A stretch of DNA of 64,000 nt from Methylobacterium oryzihabitans. GTDB lineage: Bacteria; Pseudomonadota; Alphaproteobacteria; Rhizobiales; Beijerinckiaceae. Location: assembly GCF_004004555.2 (NCBI RefSeq), contig NZ_SACP01000009.1, positions 1 through 64,000 of the forward strand. Direction: 5' to 3'. Position 1 is the first letter of the stretch; every line of letters starts with the position of its first letter. Both the position numbers and the translations under genes were made by a program. Positions 7,470 to 15,567 of this stretch are shown one piece after another. The notes under the pieces were generated by a model. The model saw nothing but the letters and a program-made list of their open reading frames with translations, was not told the origin of the DNA and did not search any database.

Positions 7470-8816
7470 TTGAATATCAACATGTCTTTGAAGTGCAATG
7501 AATGCTTAAATCAGACAAATTGTCGCGTTGGCATGAGCAATCGTGACGTACAGCCGTTGAAGTTTTCTTGCAATAAATGTGGAACCGTCATCGAAATTCA
7601 TGTAACCGCCAAAGGAGCGAACACGCTCGATGATCGCGCCATCGCAGCAATCGCACTGGGGAAAAAGTCGCAAGAGCTTTATTTAAATCAAGGAGTCAAG
7701 TGGACGGTTACAAACGCATCTGAGGTGGCCTTAGAAGGAATGTTCGATCCTACGCTAGATTTTGTAGATTTACATTTGGACTTTCCAGTTGTGTTTGGAA
7801 CCTACGTCCCAGGGAATACGCCGTACATGCAGGCGGTTGGTCGTTCGGGCAATCGCTTAGCTGTTTTTCATCGGGAGAGGCTGGGCATTATCAACGAACA
7901 GTATAAAAAATATCCAGAGGTAACTGAGTTAATCTCTAAATACATCAAGGGCTTCTATGGCCCTTTTAGCGATTACGCGAAAAAAAGATTCAAAATAACA
8001 GTAAAATCAAAGAAAATGGAGGACATAAATGCGACACTCTATAAGGTGGTCAATCATTATGTTTTGCCATTCACGTTGCCTCATGATAATCGGGAAATCG
8101 TTCAAAAATATACAGCAACCGTTATTGATCTAATGCAGAACAAGACGGGCGCAATGGCTGCTTTCCTGCAAGAGCTCTATGACACGAATTTTTTGGCAAA
8201 TCTCCAGCGTGATTGTCTGAAGGTCTATAAGCCGATCTTTGACGCCGAATTGCCGCTGCGGCCTGCGCTCTTCCTGGATGTGGACAAAACGTACGCCGCC
8301 GCGAAGACGGCGATGCGCGTCAGCTCTCAGGATTTCATAGAGTACCGTGAGGTATATAAGGATATGGCGGAGGTGTTGAATCGACAATTGGTGCTGGTGG
8401 CCGGTATGGGCAATCTCATCGAACGTGGGGATCATAACGCATTCGCGGTAAGGACCAGTAAGAACGGAAGGCGGCTATCACCCGCGTCACTGAACGATTA
8501 TTCCGATGTAGCATTGGGAAGCAAGCTGCAGGACCTAGACAGCGGATGGTATATAGTTGACCCGCTCGCTCATGACAACGAGCTGAGGAATGCGATTGCG
8601 CACAATAAGATTGACTACGACGATGCAACACAGATTATCACCTATTATCCGAAGCTGGAGGGAATGGAGCGGGAGAAGAAGCAAGAAATTCAGCTTCTCG
8701 ATTACATGCACCGCCTGCTTGTGCTCTTCCGCGAAGTGCATCGTATTCATCATCTCGTAAAATGCCTCAACTACGCGCTGCTGATCGAACCGGGCGCTAG
8801 CATGGTGAAGCGTTAA
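7470..8816 (+). CDS. zinc-ribbon protein with C-terminal HEPN-like motif
   Basis: 448 aa from a TTG at 7470, chosen because GGGAGG (7458-7463) sits 6 nt before it; the ATG at 7482 in the same frame has no well-placed ribosome-binding site. Near the N-terminus a zinc ribbon is formed by C-x2-C (CNEC), a third Cys (TNC) and CNKC. The long helical middle carries no known motif. Near the C-terminus LRNAIAHNKIDY gives R-x4-H, the catalytic signature of HEPN RNases, in a context like Abi-type HEPN proteins. Base composition is clearly AT-richer than neighbouring genes (AAAAAAG runs, TTT/AAA codons), pointing to recent transfer. The family is not recognised; an abortive-infection role is inferred from the motif and location. 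Confidence 0.6.
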   Translation: MNINMSLKCNECLNQTNCRVGMSNRDVQPLKFSCNKCGTVIEIHVTAKGANTLDDRAIAAIALGKKSQELYLNQGVKWTVTNASEVALEGMFDPTLDFVDLHLDFPVVFGTYVPGNTPYMQAVGRSGNRLAVFHRERLGIINEQYKKYPEVTELISKYIKGFYGPFSDYAKKRFKITVKSKKMEDINATLYKVVNHYVLPFTLPHDNREIVQKYTATVIDLMQNKTGAMAAFLQELYDTNFLANLQRDCLKVYKPIFDAELPLRPALFLDVDKTYAAAKTAMRVSSQDFIEYREVYKDMAEVLNRQLVLVAGMGNLIERGDHNAFAVRTSKNGRRLSPASLNDYSDVALGSKLQDLDSGWYIVDPLAHDNELRNAIAHNKIDYDDATQIITYYPKLEGMEREKKQEIQLLDYMHRLLVLFREVHRIHHLVKCLNYALLIEPGASMVKR

Positions 8817-8988
8817 TAGACACCCGATGGAATGCATCAGAAAGAGGCACGCTGAAACCCCCATGGCCAAATATCAGCGCTTCATACGGACAATACACGC
8901 AGATCGCGGCATGAATGGCAAAATTGCTGGCAAGCAAGCACGCTTGAACATCTGAAATTCAACATGAAGAACGATCAGATAATACATC

Positions 8989-9016
8989 TTGTCGCTCCGT
9001 GATCGTAGAGTATACT
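8989..9016 (+). promoter_or_regulatory. sigma70-like promoter of the caspase-like operon
   Basis: TTGTCG (8989-8994), a 16-bp spacer, then TATACT (9011-9016), 20 bp before the ATG at 9036. A Shine-Dalgarno-like GAGAGGGA lies at 9023-9030, close to the start. Confidence 0.45.
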
Positions 9017-9035
9017 GAAACCGAGAGGGACCGCA

Positions 9036-9764
9036 ATGCGAATAGTAGCCGCAGCGACAATTGCCGCGATCACTCTGACCACGCAGGTCGCGAAAGCGGA
9101 CATGCGGCAGGCGATCGCGGATCAATTCGGCATCGAACGCGGTTCGTTCGTACTGAATTTCCCGCCTCGACCAGGTTGCCTTCCAGCGTCCATCTTCACG
9201 GATGATCTGAAAATTCCTCTGAAGCGCACGGCGCGGGACGACCCTGCGCTCGATCGGGGTCCCGCATTCGATTTTTCAGCAGACCTGTCATTCGACGCGG
9301 GCGCCGAGGCGAATGCAGGCGTGGCCTCGTTCTTCGGTGTCAAAGCTGACGCCTCCAAAGCGTCGGATGCCAAGCTGGAGTTCAGGAATGCGCACGCCGT
9401 CGAGATGCTCGGGCCGGAAATGAAGAAGCGGGTGCTTGCCGATCCCGATGCGAAAGCGGCGGCTGAACGGAAGGTTTCTCCGTTCATGGTGTCTCGCGCC
9501 TTCGAGGGCAAAGTATCGCTGCGTCTGACCCGCAAGGCCGGGATGAGCGCCGAGGCTTGGGCTAATCTCAAGGCTCAGCCTGTGGAGGTGAAAGCGGGCG
9601 TCCACGTCAGTGCCGGGGATGAAGTCGTCATCACCGTGGACGATCCCGTCGTGTTCGCGTTCGAAGTGGTGCGGACCAACTACGTGACCACGCACCTTGC
9701 ACCCGGGAAAGACCCAGACGACGTCAGGTTCGTGCCGATCCCCGAAGATCTCTTCGTCCGATGA
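9036..9764 (+). CDS. exported protein, partner of caspase-like protein
   Basis: 242 aa with a clear Sec signal peptide (MRIVAAATIAAITLTTQVAKA, cleavage near AKA-DM). The mature part is soluble and contains an alanine-rich helical stretch (SFDAGAEANAGVASFFGVKADASKAS) and a beta-rich C-terminus. I do not recognise the family and see no catalytic motif. Its stop overlaps the start of the caspase-like gene by 4 nt (ATGA), so the two are translationally coupled and probably act together in the periplasm. A promoter-like sequence and a good ribosome-binding site lie just upstream. Confidence 0.65.
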   Translation: MRIVAAATIAAITLTTQVAKADMRQAIADQFGIERGSFVLNFPPRPGCLPASIFTDDLKIPLKRTARDDPALDRGPAFDFSADLSFDAGAEANAGVASFFGVKADASKASDAKLEFRNAHAVEMLGPEMKKRVLADPDAKAAAERKVSPFMVSRAFEGKVSLRLTRKAGMSAEAWANLKAQPVEVKAGVHVSAGDEVVITVDDPVVFAFEVVRTNYVTTHLAPGKDPDDVRFVPIPEDLFVR

Positions 9765-11338
9765 GATCGCGCCAGCTCCGCCTGCGCCTGCTTCTGGTGG
9801 CCTTTCTGGCCATCGGCGGACCATCCGCGCAAGCAGATGACCTCGAACAGTTCTTGCGCACGGCAGTGGGAGCGCCCGTGGAGGCGCGCGTGGCCTGGCC
9901 GCCGGTCGCTCGCCTCTCCCCGGGAGATCGGGTCGGGCCTGACGGCCAAGTCATCGAGATGGGCGCCGCGGAGGCGAAGGTCGAAAAGCAGGCTGCCACC
10001 GCGGATCGCCATCCGATCACGCCGGACAAGCTCGACATCGGTGCCTTCTGGCCTTGGCGGTTCCTCGCTGAGGACCTGCGCCATCTCTCGCTGGCATTGA
10101 CCCTCAAGGACGTCGTTCGCGAGACAGTGCAGGGAGGCGACCAGTCTGCCGCACCGGAACAGGGCTTCCGGGTGGGGACTGTGTGGCGCGCCCGGTTCTC
10201 GATCACGGTTTCGAAGGGTCCAGATCTTACCGAGGAGCGGTGGCAGGCACTGCGTGCCGCCGCGCTCAACGACGAGTCCGAAACCGTCAAACCCGGGGTG
10301 TCGACGATCCGGCTCGAACCGGCGCAGCAAGTTCCCCTCGTGTGGCTTCCCGCCGATGATCGTCGCGCCTCCCCCGCAAGCACGAAGGAGCGGCTTGTCG
10401 CTCCAAAACGATGGGCGCTCCTGACGGTTGCCTCGGGCGTCTACAGCTTTCTCCCTCCAGCCATGAACCAGGATTGGAATGCGGAGAACGCGCGTCTGGT
10501 GCGAGATGCGCTGAGCGAGTGGTCGCCTGCCGTGGTCAGGAGCCTCGACGCCAGGCCTGGCGATGGCCTGACGCGGGACAGAGTTCTCGCCTTCCTCGCA
10601 GACGGCGCTCGGCAGGCGAAGAAAGCGAAGGCCTCTCTCTTGGTTGTCTACTACGTAGGCCATCAGGCCCGCTCCGGGACCGGTGGCCTTACCATTTTCA
10701 TGTCGGACGCTCCCGCCGAACCAGTCAGCCGGCTGCCGGCGCCAGCGACGAGCGTAGGCAACCTGCGGGAGCTCATGCAGGTCATCGATCAAGCGAAGGC
10801 GGAACTGGTACCGGACGCCGGGACCCTCGACGTTGGAGTTGTGCATAGACGTCTGTCGGAAAGCGGGATCCCGTTTGTCCTTCTCGTCGATGGATGCCTA
10901 GACGACCGCGCCTTCGCGGCCGGGCGGGACCGTCTCGGCATCGTCGTCGATCCACACGGCGGCGAGCCGTTCTATATCGGTCCTGGCGACGGCGGCACCG
11001 CGCTCCGGGCCATCGTTCGGAAACTGGAAAATTACGCGGCGGATTTCCCGTGGCTGCGATCTCGCAACGCCACTGTGCTCGGGGCGACACCGGGGACGCT
11101 GGCGTTCTCTAAAGCGAGCCCGAAGTGGCTGCTCGGAGCACCGGTGGCGCCGATTGCGCAGAAACTGATCGGCATCGTGGCTCGAACACGTGGCGCAGCG
11201 GACCGTCCCAGCCTCATCCGCACCCTGAGCTATGCCGCCGACCGCAACACCATCGGGCCGCAAGAGCTTTCCGGTACGGTCTCGTGGAGCGATTGGCTGC
11301 CGCACCTGAAACGCTTCGATCCCGACAGCTTCCGTTAG
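9761..11338 (+). CDS. exported caspase-like (peptidase C14 type) protein
   Basis: 525 aa. Signal peptide MRSRQLRLRLLLVAFLAIGG...SAQA, cleaved near residue 25. Residues 216-400 have a caspase-fold layout: strand KRWALLTVASGVY, helix ENARLVRDALSE, strand ASLLVVYYVGH with candidate catalytic His301, and strand IPFVLLVDGCLDD with candidate catalytic Cys379. The usual G-H and D-x-C patterns of bacterial orthocaspases are G-H-Q and D-G-C here. The N-terminal 200 residues are an unknown domain and the C-terminal 120 residues are another. Export of a caspase-like enzyme is unusual. Possible roles are processing of the partner encoded just upstream or an envelope death/defence function; neither is shown by sequence. 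Confidence 0.6.
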   Translation: MRSRQLRLRLLLVAFLAIGGPSAQADDLEQFLRTAVGAPVEARVAWPPVARLSPGDRVGPDGQVIEMGAAEAKVEKQAATADRHPITPDKLDIGAFWPWRFLAEDLRHLSLALTLKDVVRETVQGGDQSAAPEQGFRVGTVWRARFSITVSKGPDLTEERWQALRAAALNDESETVKPGVSTIRLEPAQQVPLVWLPADDRRASPASTKERLVAPKRWALLTVASGVYSFLPPAMNQDWNAENARLVRDALSEWSPAVVRSLDARPGDGLTRDRVLAFLADGARQAKKAKASLLVVYYVGHQARSGTGGLTIFMSDAPAEPVSRLPAPATSVGNLRELMQVIDQAKAELVPDAGTLDVGVVHRRLSESGIPFVLLVDGCLDDRAFAAGRDRLGIVVDPHGGEPFYIGPGDGGTALRAIVRKLENYAADFPWLRSRNATVLGATPGTLAFSKASPKWLLGAPVAPIAQKLIGIVARTRGAADRPSLIRTLSYAADRNTIGPQELSGTVSWSDWLPHLKRFDPDSFR

Positions 11339-11352
11339 AATGGGCTGAACCA

Positions 11353-11369
11353 CTCCGGGTTTTCCGGAG
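11353..11369 (+). terminator. weak hairpin after the caspase-like operon
   Basis: CTCCGG-GTTTT-CCGGAG, a perfect 6-bp GC stem 15 nt after the caspase-like stop. No U-tract follows, so it is at best a weak terminator or an mRNA 3' end hairpin. Confidence 0.3.
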
Positions 11370-11517
11370 GCTTGTTGCCTTGGGTCAGGCGACCACGGCC
11401 TCATCTCCAACGTGGGTTTGATAGCGCGTCTGGGCCTGGGCGGGATGGACGTTGCCGATCGGTGCGAGCAGGCGGCGACGGCTACGGGGGCCGCCGGCCG
11501 ACTTGTATGGCTTGTTG

Positions 11518-12180
11518 TCAGGCCTCCTCACCGGACAGCCCCAGCATGGCGTCGAAGGGATCGGATGGCGCGTCGCCCGACATGTTGGGGTCGAGCAATC
11601 CGGCTTCCTCCAGCGCCTCGATGTCGGGCAGATCGCGCAGCGAGGTGAGGCCGAACCGGGCGAGGAACGTCGAGGTGGTGACATACGTCAGCGGCGCGCC
11701 GGGCTCCGGCGCGCGCGGCCCGGCTCCAACGAGATCGAGCCGCTTCAGCCGCCCGATCACGTCCCGGCTCACCTCACGGCCGAGCACCCGGGAGAGGGCC
11801 ATCCGGGTCACTGGCTGAAGGTAGGCGATGGTGGCGAGCACCAGCTGCTCGCCCGCCGTCAGCGTCCCTCCCCTCGCCTCCTCCGGGACGGTGCCGGCGG
11901 CCCGGATGGCGGGGGCGAACTCTGCCCGCGTGCGCAGCTGCCAGCCGCCGGCGACCGGGACGAGCTCGTAGGGCCGGGCGCGCAGCTCCTCGCGGATGTC
12001 GGCGATCAGTGCGTCGAGCCGGCATTCCGGGCCGACGACCCGGGCCAGGGTCTCGCGCGGAACCGGCGTGGGCGAGGCGAACAGCACGGCCTCGACGTGC
12101 CCCATCCAGGCGCGCCAGCGCGCCTCGGGCGGCAGGCCGGCGAGAGCGGGATCGAACGGGCGGGATCGCGCGCGGGCCAC
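11518..12180 (-). CDS. scpB: ScpB-like winged-helix protein
   Basis: 220 aa from a GTG at 12180, which lies 1 nt beyond the stop of the DUF1403-type gene and makes a coupled pair; a longer upstream reading would overlap that gene. The body matches ScpB: EAVLFASPTPVPRETLARVVG near residue 30, LDALIADIREEL, GWQLRTRAEFAPAI, then QLVLATIAYLQPVTRMALSRVLGREVSRDVIGRLKRLDLV and the TSTFLARFGLTSLRDLP segment. Chromosomal ScpB works with SMC and ScpA in chromosome segregation. This copy has no smc or scpA neighbour and sits with an integrase, so it is probably a mobile-element paralogue acting on the element's own DNA or recombination. Confidence 0.75.
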   Translation of the reverse strand: MARARSRPFDPALAGLPPEARWRAWMGHVEAVLFASPTPVPRETLARVVGPECRLDALIADIREELRARPYELVPVAGGWQLRTRAEFAPAIRAAGTVPEEARGGTLTAGEQLVLATIAYLQPVTRMALSRVLGREVSRDVIGRLKRLDLVGAGPRAPEPGAPLTYVTTSTFLARFGLTSLRDLPDIEALEEAGLLDPNMSGDAPSDPFDAMLGLSGEEA

Positions 12181-12181
12181 G

Positions 12182-13162
12182 TCAGAGGCCGTACAGGCGG
12201 AACGTTGCGCGCCCGGTCTGCTCGCGCACGACCCCGAGGGTGGCCAGGCGGTCGAGGAAGCGCCGGGCGGCCCGTTCAGAGCCGAGGCCGGCAAGGTGGC
12301 TCGCCGCGACGACGTCGTCGGCGAGCAGGGCGGTGAGGCCGTGGTTGGCGCCCTTGGTGCGAACGACCCGCATCGCACTCGTCAGCGCGTCCGCGCGCCG
12401 GGCGAGGTCGACTGCGCGAGCGTAGGTCTCGGCAAGTGCGGCCGCGTAGCCGGCCTGACAGGCGGCGATCCAGTCCGGATCGCTCACGGACGCGCGGCTG
12501 TGATCAAGCCGGGCGCGGAGCGCGGGCTGCGCCAGGGCGGTGGCGAGTAGCGGGACCGGATTGGCCCAGCCGAGGCGGGCGGCGAGAACGAGGTCGGCGA
12601 CCATCAGGCCGAGGAGCACACCGTCCGGGCCCGGCATCGCGATCCGCAGGCGCGCGGCGGTGGTCGCGGCGGCGACGACCGGATCACCGGCGTCGTGGTC
12701 GCCGACCGTCAAGAGGAGGTGCTCGGGAGCGACGGCGGGGGCCATCAGGCTGCCGAGGCGAGCGAGACTGCCTAAATCGAGCCGCGTGGGCTGCGAGGCC
12801 AGGCCACGCCAGGCGCGGTGGAGATGCCCGGCCGGACCGGGATCGTCGGTGGGCCGGGTGAGGTGATGGGCGTCGCGGAACGCGGCGAGGTCCTCGCGCA
12901 GGCGGAGCAGGCGGCCGGTCGCGGCGGCGGCAACAAGGGCTTGGCGCAGGCGCAGGGTGCCGAGCCAGGGCGGCGCGACGCGCAAGATCTGATCGAGGCC
13001 GAGGAGGGCCGCGCCGGCCGCCAGCGCTGCCCCGCCCTCGTCCCGGCCGTGCCGGACCCAAGCCGGCAAGGGTTGCAGGATCAACGGGTTGGCAGACGGA
13101 GCCGCGGTCGTTCTTGTCGCGCGGCGAGCCGGTCTGGCGGGTGCAGCAGCTGTCTGATCCAT
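12182..13162 (-). CDS. DUF1403-type protein
   Basis: 326 aa from the ATG at 13162, with AGGGTGG as Shine-Dalgarno. It is Ala/Leu-rich and mostly helical (LAAGAALLGLDQILR, LRLRQALVAAAATGRLLRLREDLAAFRDAHHL). The C-terminal third ends in a winged-helix-like GSERAARRFLDRLATLGVVREQTGRATFRLYGL. Proteins of this type are found next to an scpB-like gene and a tyrosine integrase in alphaproteobacterial replicons, as here; I recognise the gene neighbourhood more surely than the fold. Its function is unknown. It is divergent from the integrase. Confidence 0.6.
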   Translation of the reverse strand: MDQTAAAPARPARRATRTTAAPSANPLILQPLPAWVRHGRDEGGAALAAGAALLGLDQILRVAPPWLGTLRLRQALVAAAATGRLLRLREDLAAFRDAHHLTRPTDDPGPAGHLHRAWRGLASQPTRLDLGSLARLGSLMAPAVAPEHLLLTVGDHDAGDPVVAAATTAARLRIAMPGPDGVLLGLMVADLVLAARLGWANPVPLLATALAQPALRARLDHSRASVSDPDWIAACQAGYAAALAETYARAVDLARRADALTSAMRVVRTKGANHGLTALLADDVVAASHLAGLGSERAARRFLDRLATLGVVREQTGRATFRLYGL

Positions 13163-13241
13163 ACGCCACCCTAACTCGCACACGGCGGTTTGTCCGCTCT
13201 GATACCGGTCGAACCGCCGCGGGTGTCGTGTCAATTGTCAT

Positions 13242-13266
13242 GTCCGGTAAGATTGCATTATCGGAC
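13242..13266. promoter_or_regulatory. dyad upstream of the integrase
   Basis: GTCCGGTAA (13242-13250), N7, TTATCGGAC (13258-13266): 8 of 9 arm positions match. It lies in the divergent spacer between the DUF1403-type gene and the integrase, 25 bp before the preferred integrase ATG. It could be an operator or a recombinase core-type site. Confidence 0.4.
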
Positions 13267-13290
13267 GTTCCAAGCCATGGTTCTGGAAGC

Positions 13291-14400
13291 ATGGCTGATC
13301 CCCCCTCCCCGCCTTCACCGGACACCTGCGCGCTCGCAACGGAGGGCTCGTTTGGGCCCCTCACCGTTCCTCCCGACGCGGGCACGGTATTGGGAACGGC
13401 GGCGCCGGACGGGCACGCAGGATCGCTGCTGACGCTCCAGCCGCTCGCCGAGGCCGCACGCGCCTACGCCGCCCGCAAGGACAGCCCCAACACCCGCCGC
13501 GCCTACGCCGCCGACTGGCGTCTGTTCGAGCGCTGGTGCCTGCGCCAGGGACTGGATCCCCTCGTCCCCGATCCCCGCATCGTCGGGCTCTTCCTCGCGG
13601 CTGCCGCCGACGGACACGGCCTGCCCCAAGTGAGCGTCGCCACCCTCGAGCGACGCCTCGCCGCCCTCACCACCCACTACCGCTCGGATGGAACGCCGCT
13701 CGCCCGCGGTGATCGCCACATCACCGACGTCATGGCCGGCATCCGCCGCAGCCACGCCCGCCCGCCGCGCCAGAAGGAGGCAGTGCTCGGCGGCGACCTG
13801 CTCGCCATGGTGGCGACGCTCGAGGCCGACCTGCGGGGCTTGCGCGACAAGGCGATCCTGCTCGTCGGGTTCGCGGGGGGCCTGCGCCGCTCTGAAATCG
13901 TCGGGCTCGACTGCGGCCCGCGCCAGACGACCGACGGCGCGGGCTGGATCGAGATCCTGGCCGAGGGGGCGCTGCTGACGGTGCGCGGCAAGACGGGCTG
14001 GCGCGCGGTCGAGGTCGGGCGCGGCTCGTCGGAGCGCAGCTGCCCGGTGGCGGCGCTTGAGACGTGGCTGCGGCTGGGGCGGATCGCCCACGGGCCGGTG
14101 TTCCGGTCGATCGCTGGAGCCAAGGGCGTCGTCTCGGCGGCCCGGCTGTCCGACAAGCACGTCGTGCGGCTGGTCAAGCGCACGGCTTTGGCGGCGGGCC
14201 TGCGCGGCGATCTGCCGGAGGGCGAGCGGGCATTGGCCTTCGCGGGTCACTCGCTGCGGGCGGGCCTGGCGAGTTCGGCTGAGGTCGAGGAGGCGCTGGT
14301 GCAGCGTCAGCTCGGTCACGCTTCGGCCGAGATGACGAGGCGATATCAGCGGCGGCGCGAGCGCTTCCGGATTAACTTGACCAAGGCATCAGGGCTGTGA
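13291..14400 (+). CDS. tyrosine site-specific recombinase (phage-integrase family)
   Basis: 369 aa from the ATG at 13291; an in-frame ATG at 13240 is possible but would place the dyad inside the coding region. A SAM-like core-binding domain (SPNTRRAYAADWRLFERW) starts near residue 50. The catalytic domain has every key residue: Arg in GGLRRSEIVGL, Lys in RGKTGWR, the H-x-x-R box HSLRAG, LGHAS, and the nucleophile Tyr in TRRYQRR. It therefore looks functional. It is divergent from the DUF1403-type/scpB pair, a recurrent module in alphaproteobacteria. No flanking tRNA or direct repeats were found, so its target site is unknown. Confidence 0.85.
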   Translation: MADPPSPPSPDTCALATEGSFGPLTVPPDAGTVLGTAAPDGHAGSLLTLQPLAEAARAYAARKDSPNTRRAYAADWRLFERWCLRQGLDPLVPDPRIVGLFLAAAADGHGLPQVSVATLERRLAALTTHYRSDGTPLARGDRHITDVMAGIRRSHARPPRQKEAVLGGDLLAMVATLEADLRGLRDKAILLVGFAGGLRRSEIVGLDCGPRQTTDGAGWIEILAEGALLTVRGKTGWRAVEVGRGSSERSCPVAALETWLRLGRIAHGPVFRSIAGAKGVVSAARLSDKHVVRLVKRTALAAGLRGDLPEGERALAFAGHSLRAGLASSAEVEEALVQRQLGHASAEMTRRYQRRRERFRINLTKASGL

Positions 14401-14775
14401 CGCCCGTCTGGAGGCGGAGAGGTCAAGAATAAATGGAGCGATGCAGGCGAGAAACAGGAGCTTTCCGACATTCGAGATTGCCGCTGGGACGAGCCTGCTG
14501 CCTGGGCCAGCTGGTGCAAGGCTGGTAAGCAGCTGCCCCCTCGTCTTCACTTCCGGACGCGAAGCGACCCGGCCATATGATGGAAGGTCGCGTGGCCGTG
14601 GGGTTGACGTTCCGCCGACCCGAGGGCGACCGATCGAGCCGGCGCCGGTGAACGGGCAACCCCGTGCGCGAGTTCGCGCCCGCGTTGGCGCAAGCTCGCC
14701 GGCCACTCCCCATCACCTCCCTCCCCTACTGCGACCCGAGGACCGTCGCCTTCCTCACCTCGGCGCAAGGGGTGC
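14401..14775. other. intergenic, no gene seen
   Basis: 375 bp between the converging integrase and ABC ATPase genes. Short frames here have no ribosome-binding site or recognisable motif, and I see no terminator, repeat or RNA structure that stands out. Confidence 0.5.
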
Positions 14776-15567
14776 TCAGCGAGTCGCGAGACCCGACACC
14801 GCGATGCTGAACGCACCGTCGGCGTGACGGTGGATGCTTGCCGTCACGCCGTAGACATCCGCCAGAGCCGTGGGCGTCACCGTGGCCTCCGGGGGACCAT
14901 CGGCCACGACGGCGCCATCGCGGATCAGGATCACGCGGTCGGCCCAGTTCGCCGCGAGGCCGAGATCGTGCAGAACCGCGACGACCGTGACGCCCTCCGT
15001 CGCCAAGCTGCGGAGGACGCTCAGAACAGCATGCTGGTGGTGCAGGTCGAGGGCGCTGAGCGGCTCGTCGAGCAGCAAGAGCCGCGGCCGACGCACGAGG
15101 GCCTGGGCGAGGCTCGTCAACTGCCTCTGGCCGCCCGACAGGCGGTCGAGCAGCACGTCGGCCAGGGTCACGAGGCCGAGCCGATCCAGGGTCGCGGCCG
15201 CACGCGACACTGCTTCATCGATCGTCGGCGGCCGTGCCACGCCCGACCGGCAGGCATGCAGCACAGCCTCCAGCACCGTGAAGCCGAGATCCTGCGGCAG
15301 GGTCTGCGGCATGTAGGCGACGCGCGACGCGCGGTCCGCCGGCCGGGCGCCGACGAGCTCGCACCCGTCGAGCCGAAGAGATCCCTCGACCGGCATAAGC
15401 CCCGCGAGCGCGCGCAGGAAAGTCGACTTACCGGCCCCGTTCGGCCCGGCCACCACCGTGAGATGGCCCGCCTCGATCGGCGGCAACGACAGGTCCGCCA
15501 GCACGATCCGGCGGCCATAGCGGACGCGCAACCCTTCGACCACAAGGCCGTTCTCCGGCTCACGCAT
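14776..15567 (-). CDS. iron-siderophore ABC transporter ATPase (FecE/FepC-like)
   Basis: 263 aa. ABC ATPase with Walker A GPNGAGKS near residue 42, Q-loop MPQTLPQD, signature LSGGQRQ, Walker B LLLLDEPLSALD and H-loop VLHDL. The closest pattern is the FepC/FecE/BtuD class that powers metal-chelate import. It overlaps the permease gene by 8 nt and is the last gene of the operon running from the AraC regulator to here. The LHHQHAVLSVL segment after Walker B is typical of this class. The substrate is set by the receptor and binding protein upstream, not by this subunit. Confidence 0.85.
   Translation of the reverse strand: MREPENGLVVEGLRVRYGRRIVLADLSLPPIEAGHLTVVAGPNGAGKSTFLRALAGLMPVEGSLRLDGCELVGARPADRASRVAYMPQTLPQDLGFTVLEAVLHACRSGVARPPTIDEAVSRAAATLDRLGLVTLADVLLDRLSGGQRQLTSLAQALVRRPRLLLLDEPLSALDLHHQHAVLSVLRSLATEGVTVVAVLHDLGLAANWADRVILIRDGAVVADGPPEATVTPTALADVYGVTASIHRHADGAFSIAVSGLATR

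Noticed and set aside
13240..14775. Attachment sites around the integrase
   Set aside because: No tRNA gene and no matching direct repeats were found in the window, so att sites cannot be assigned.
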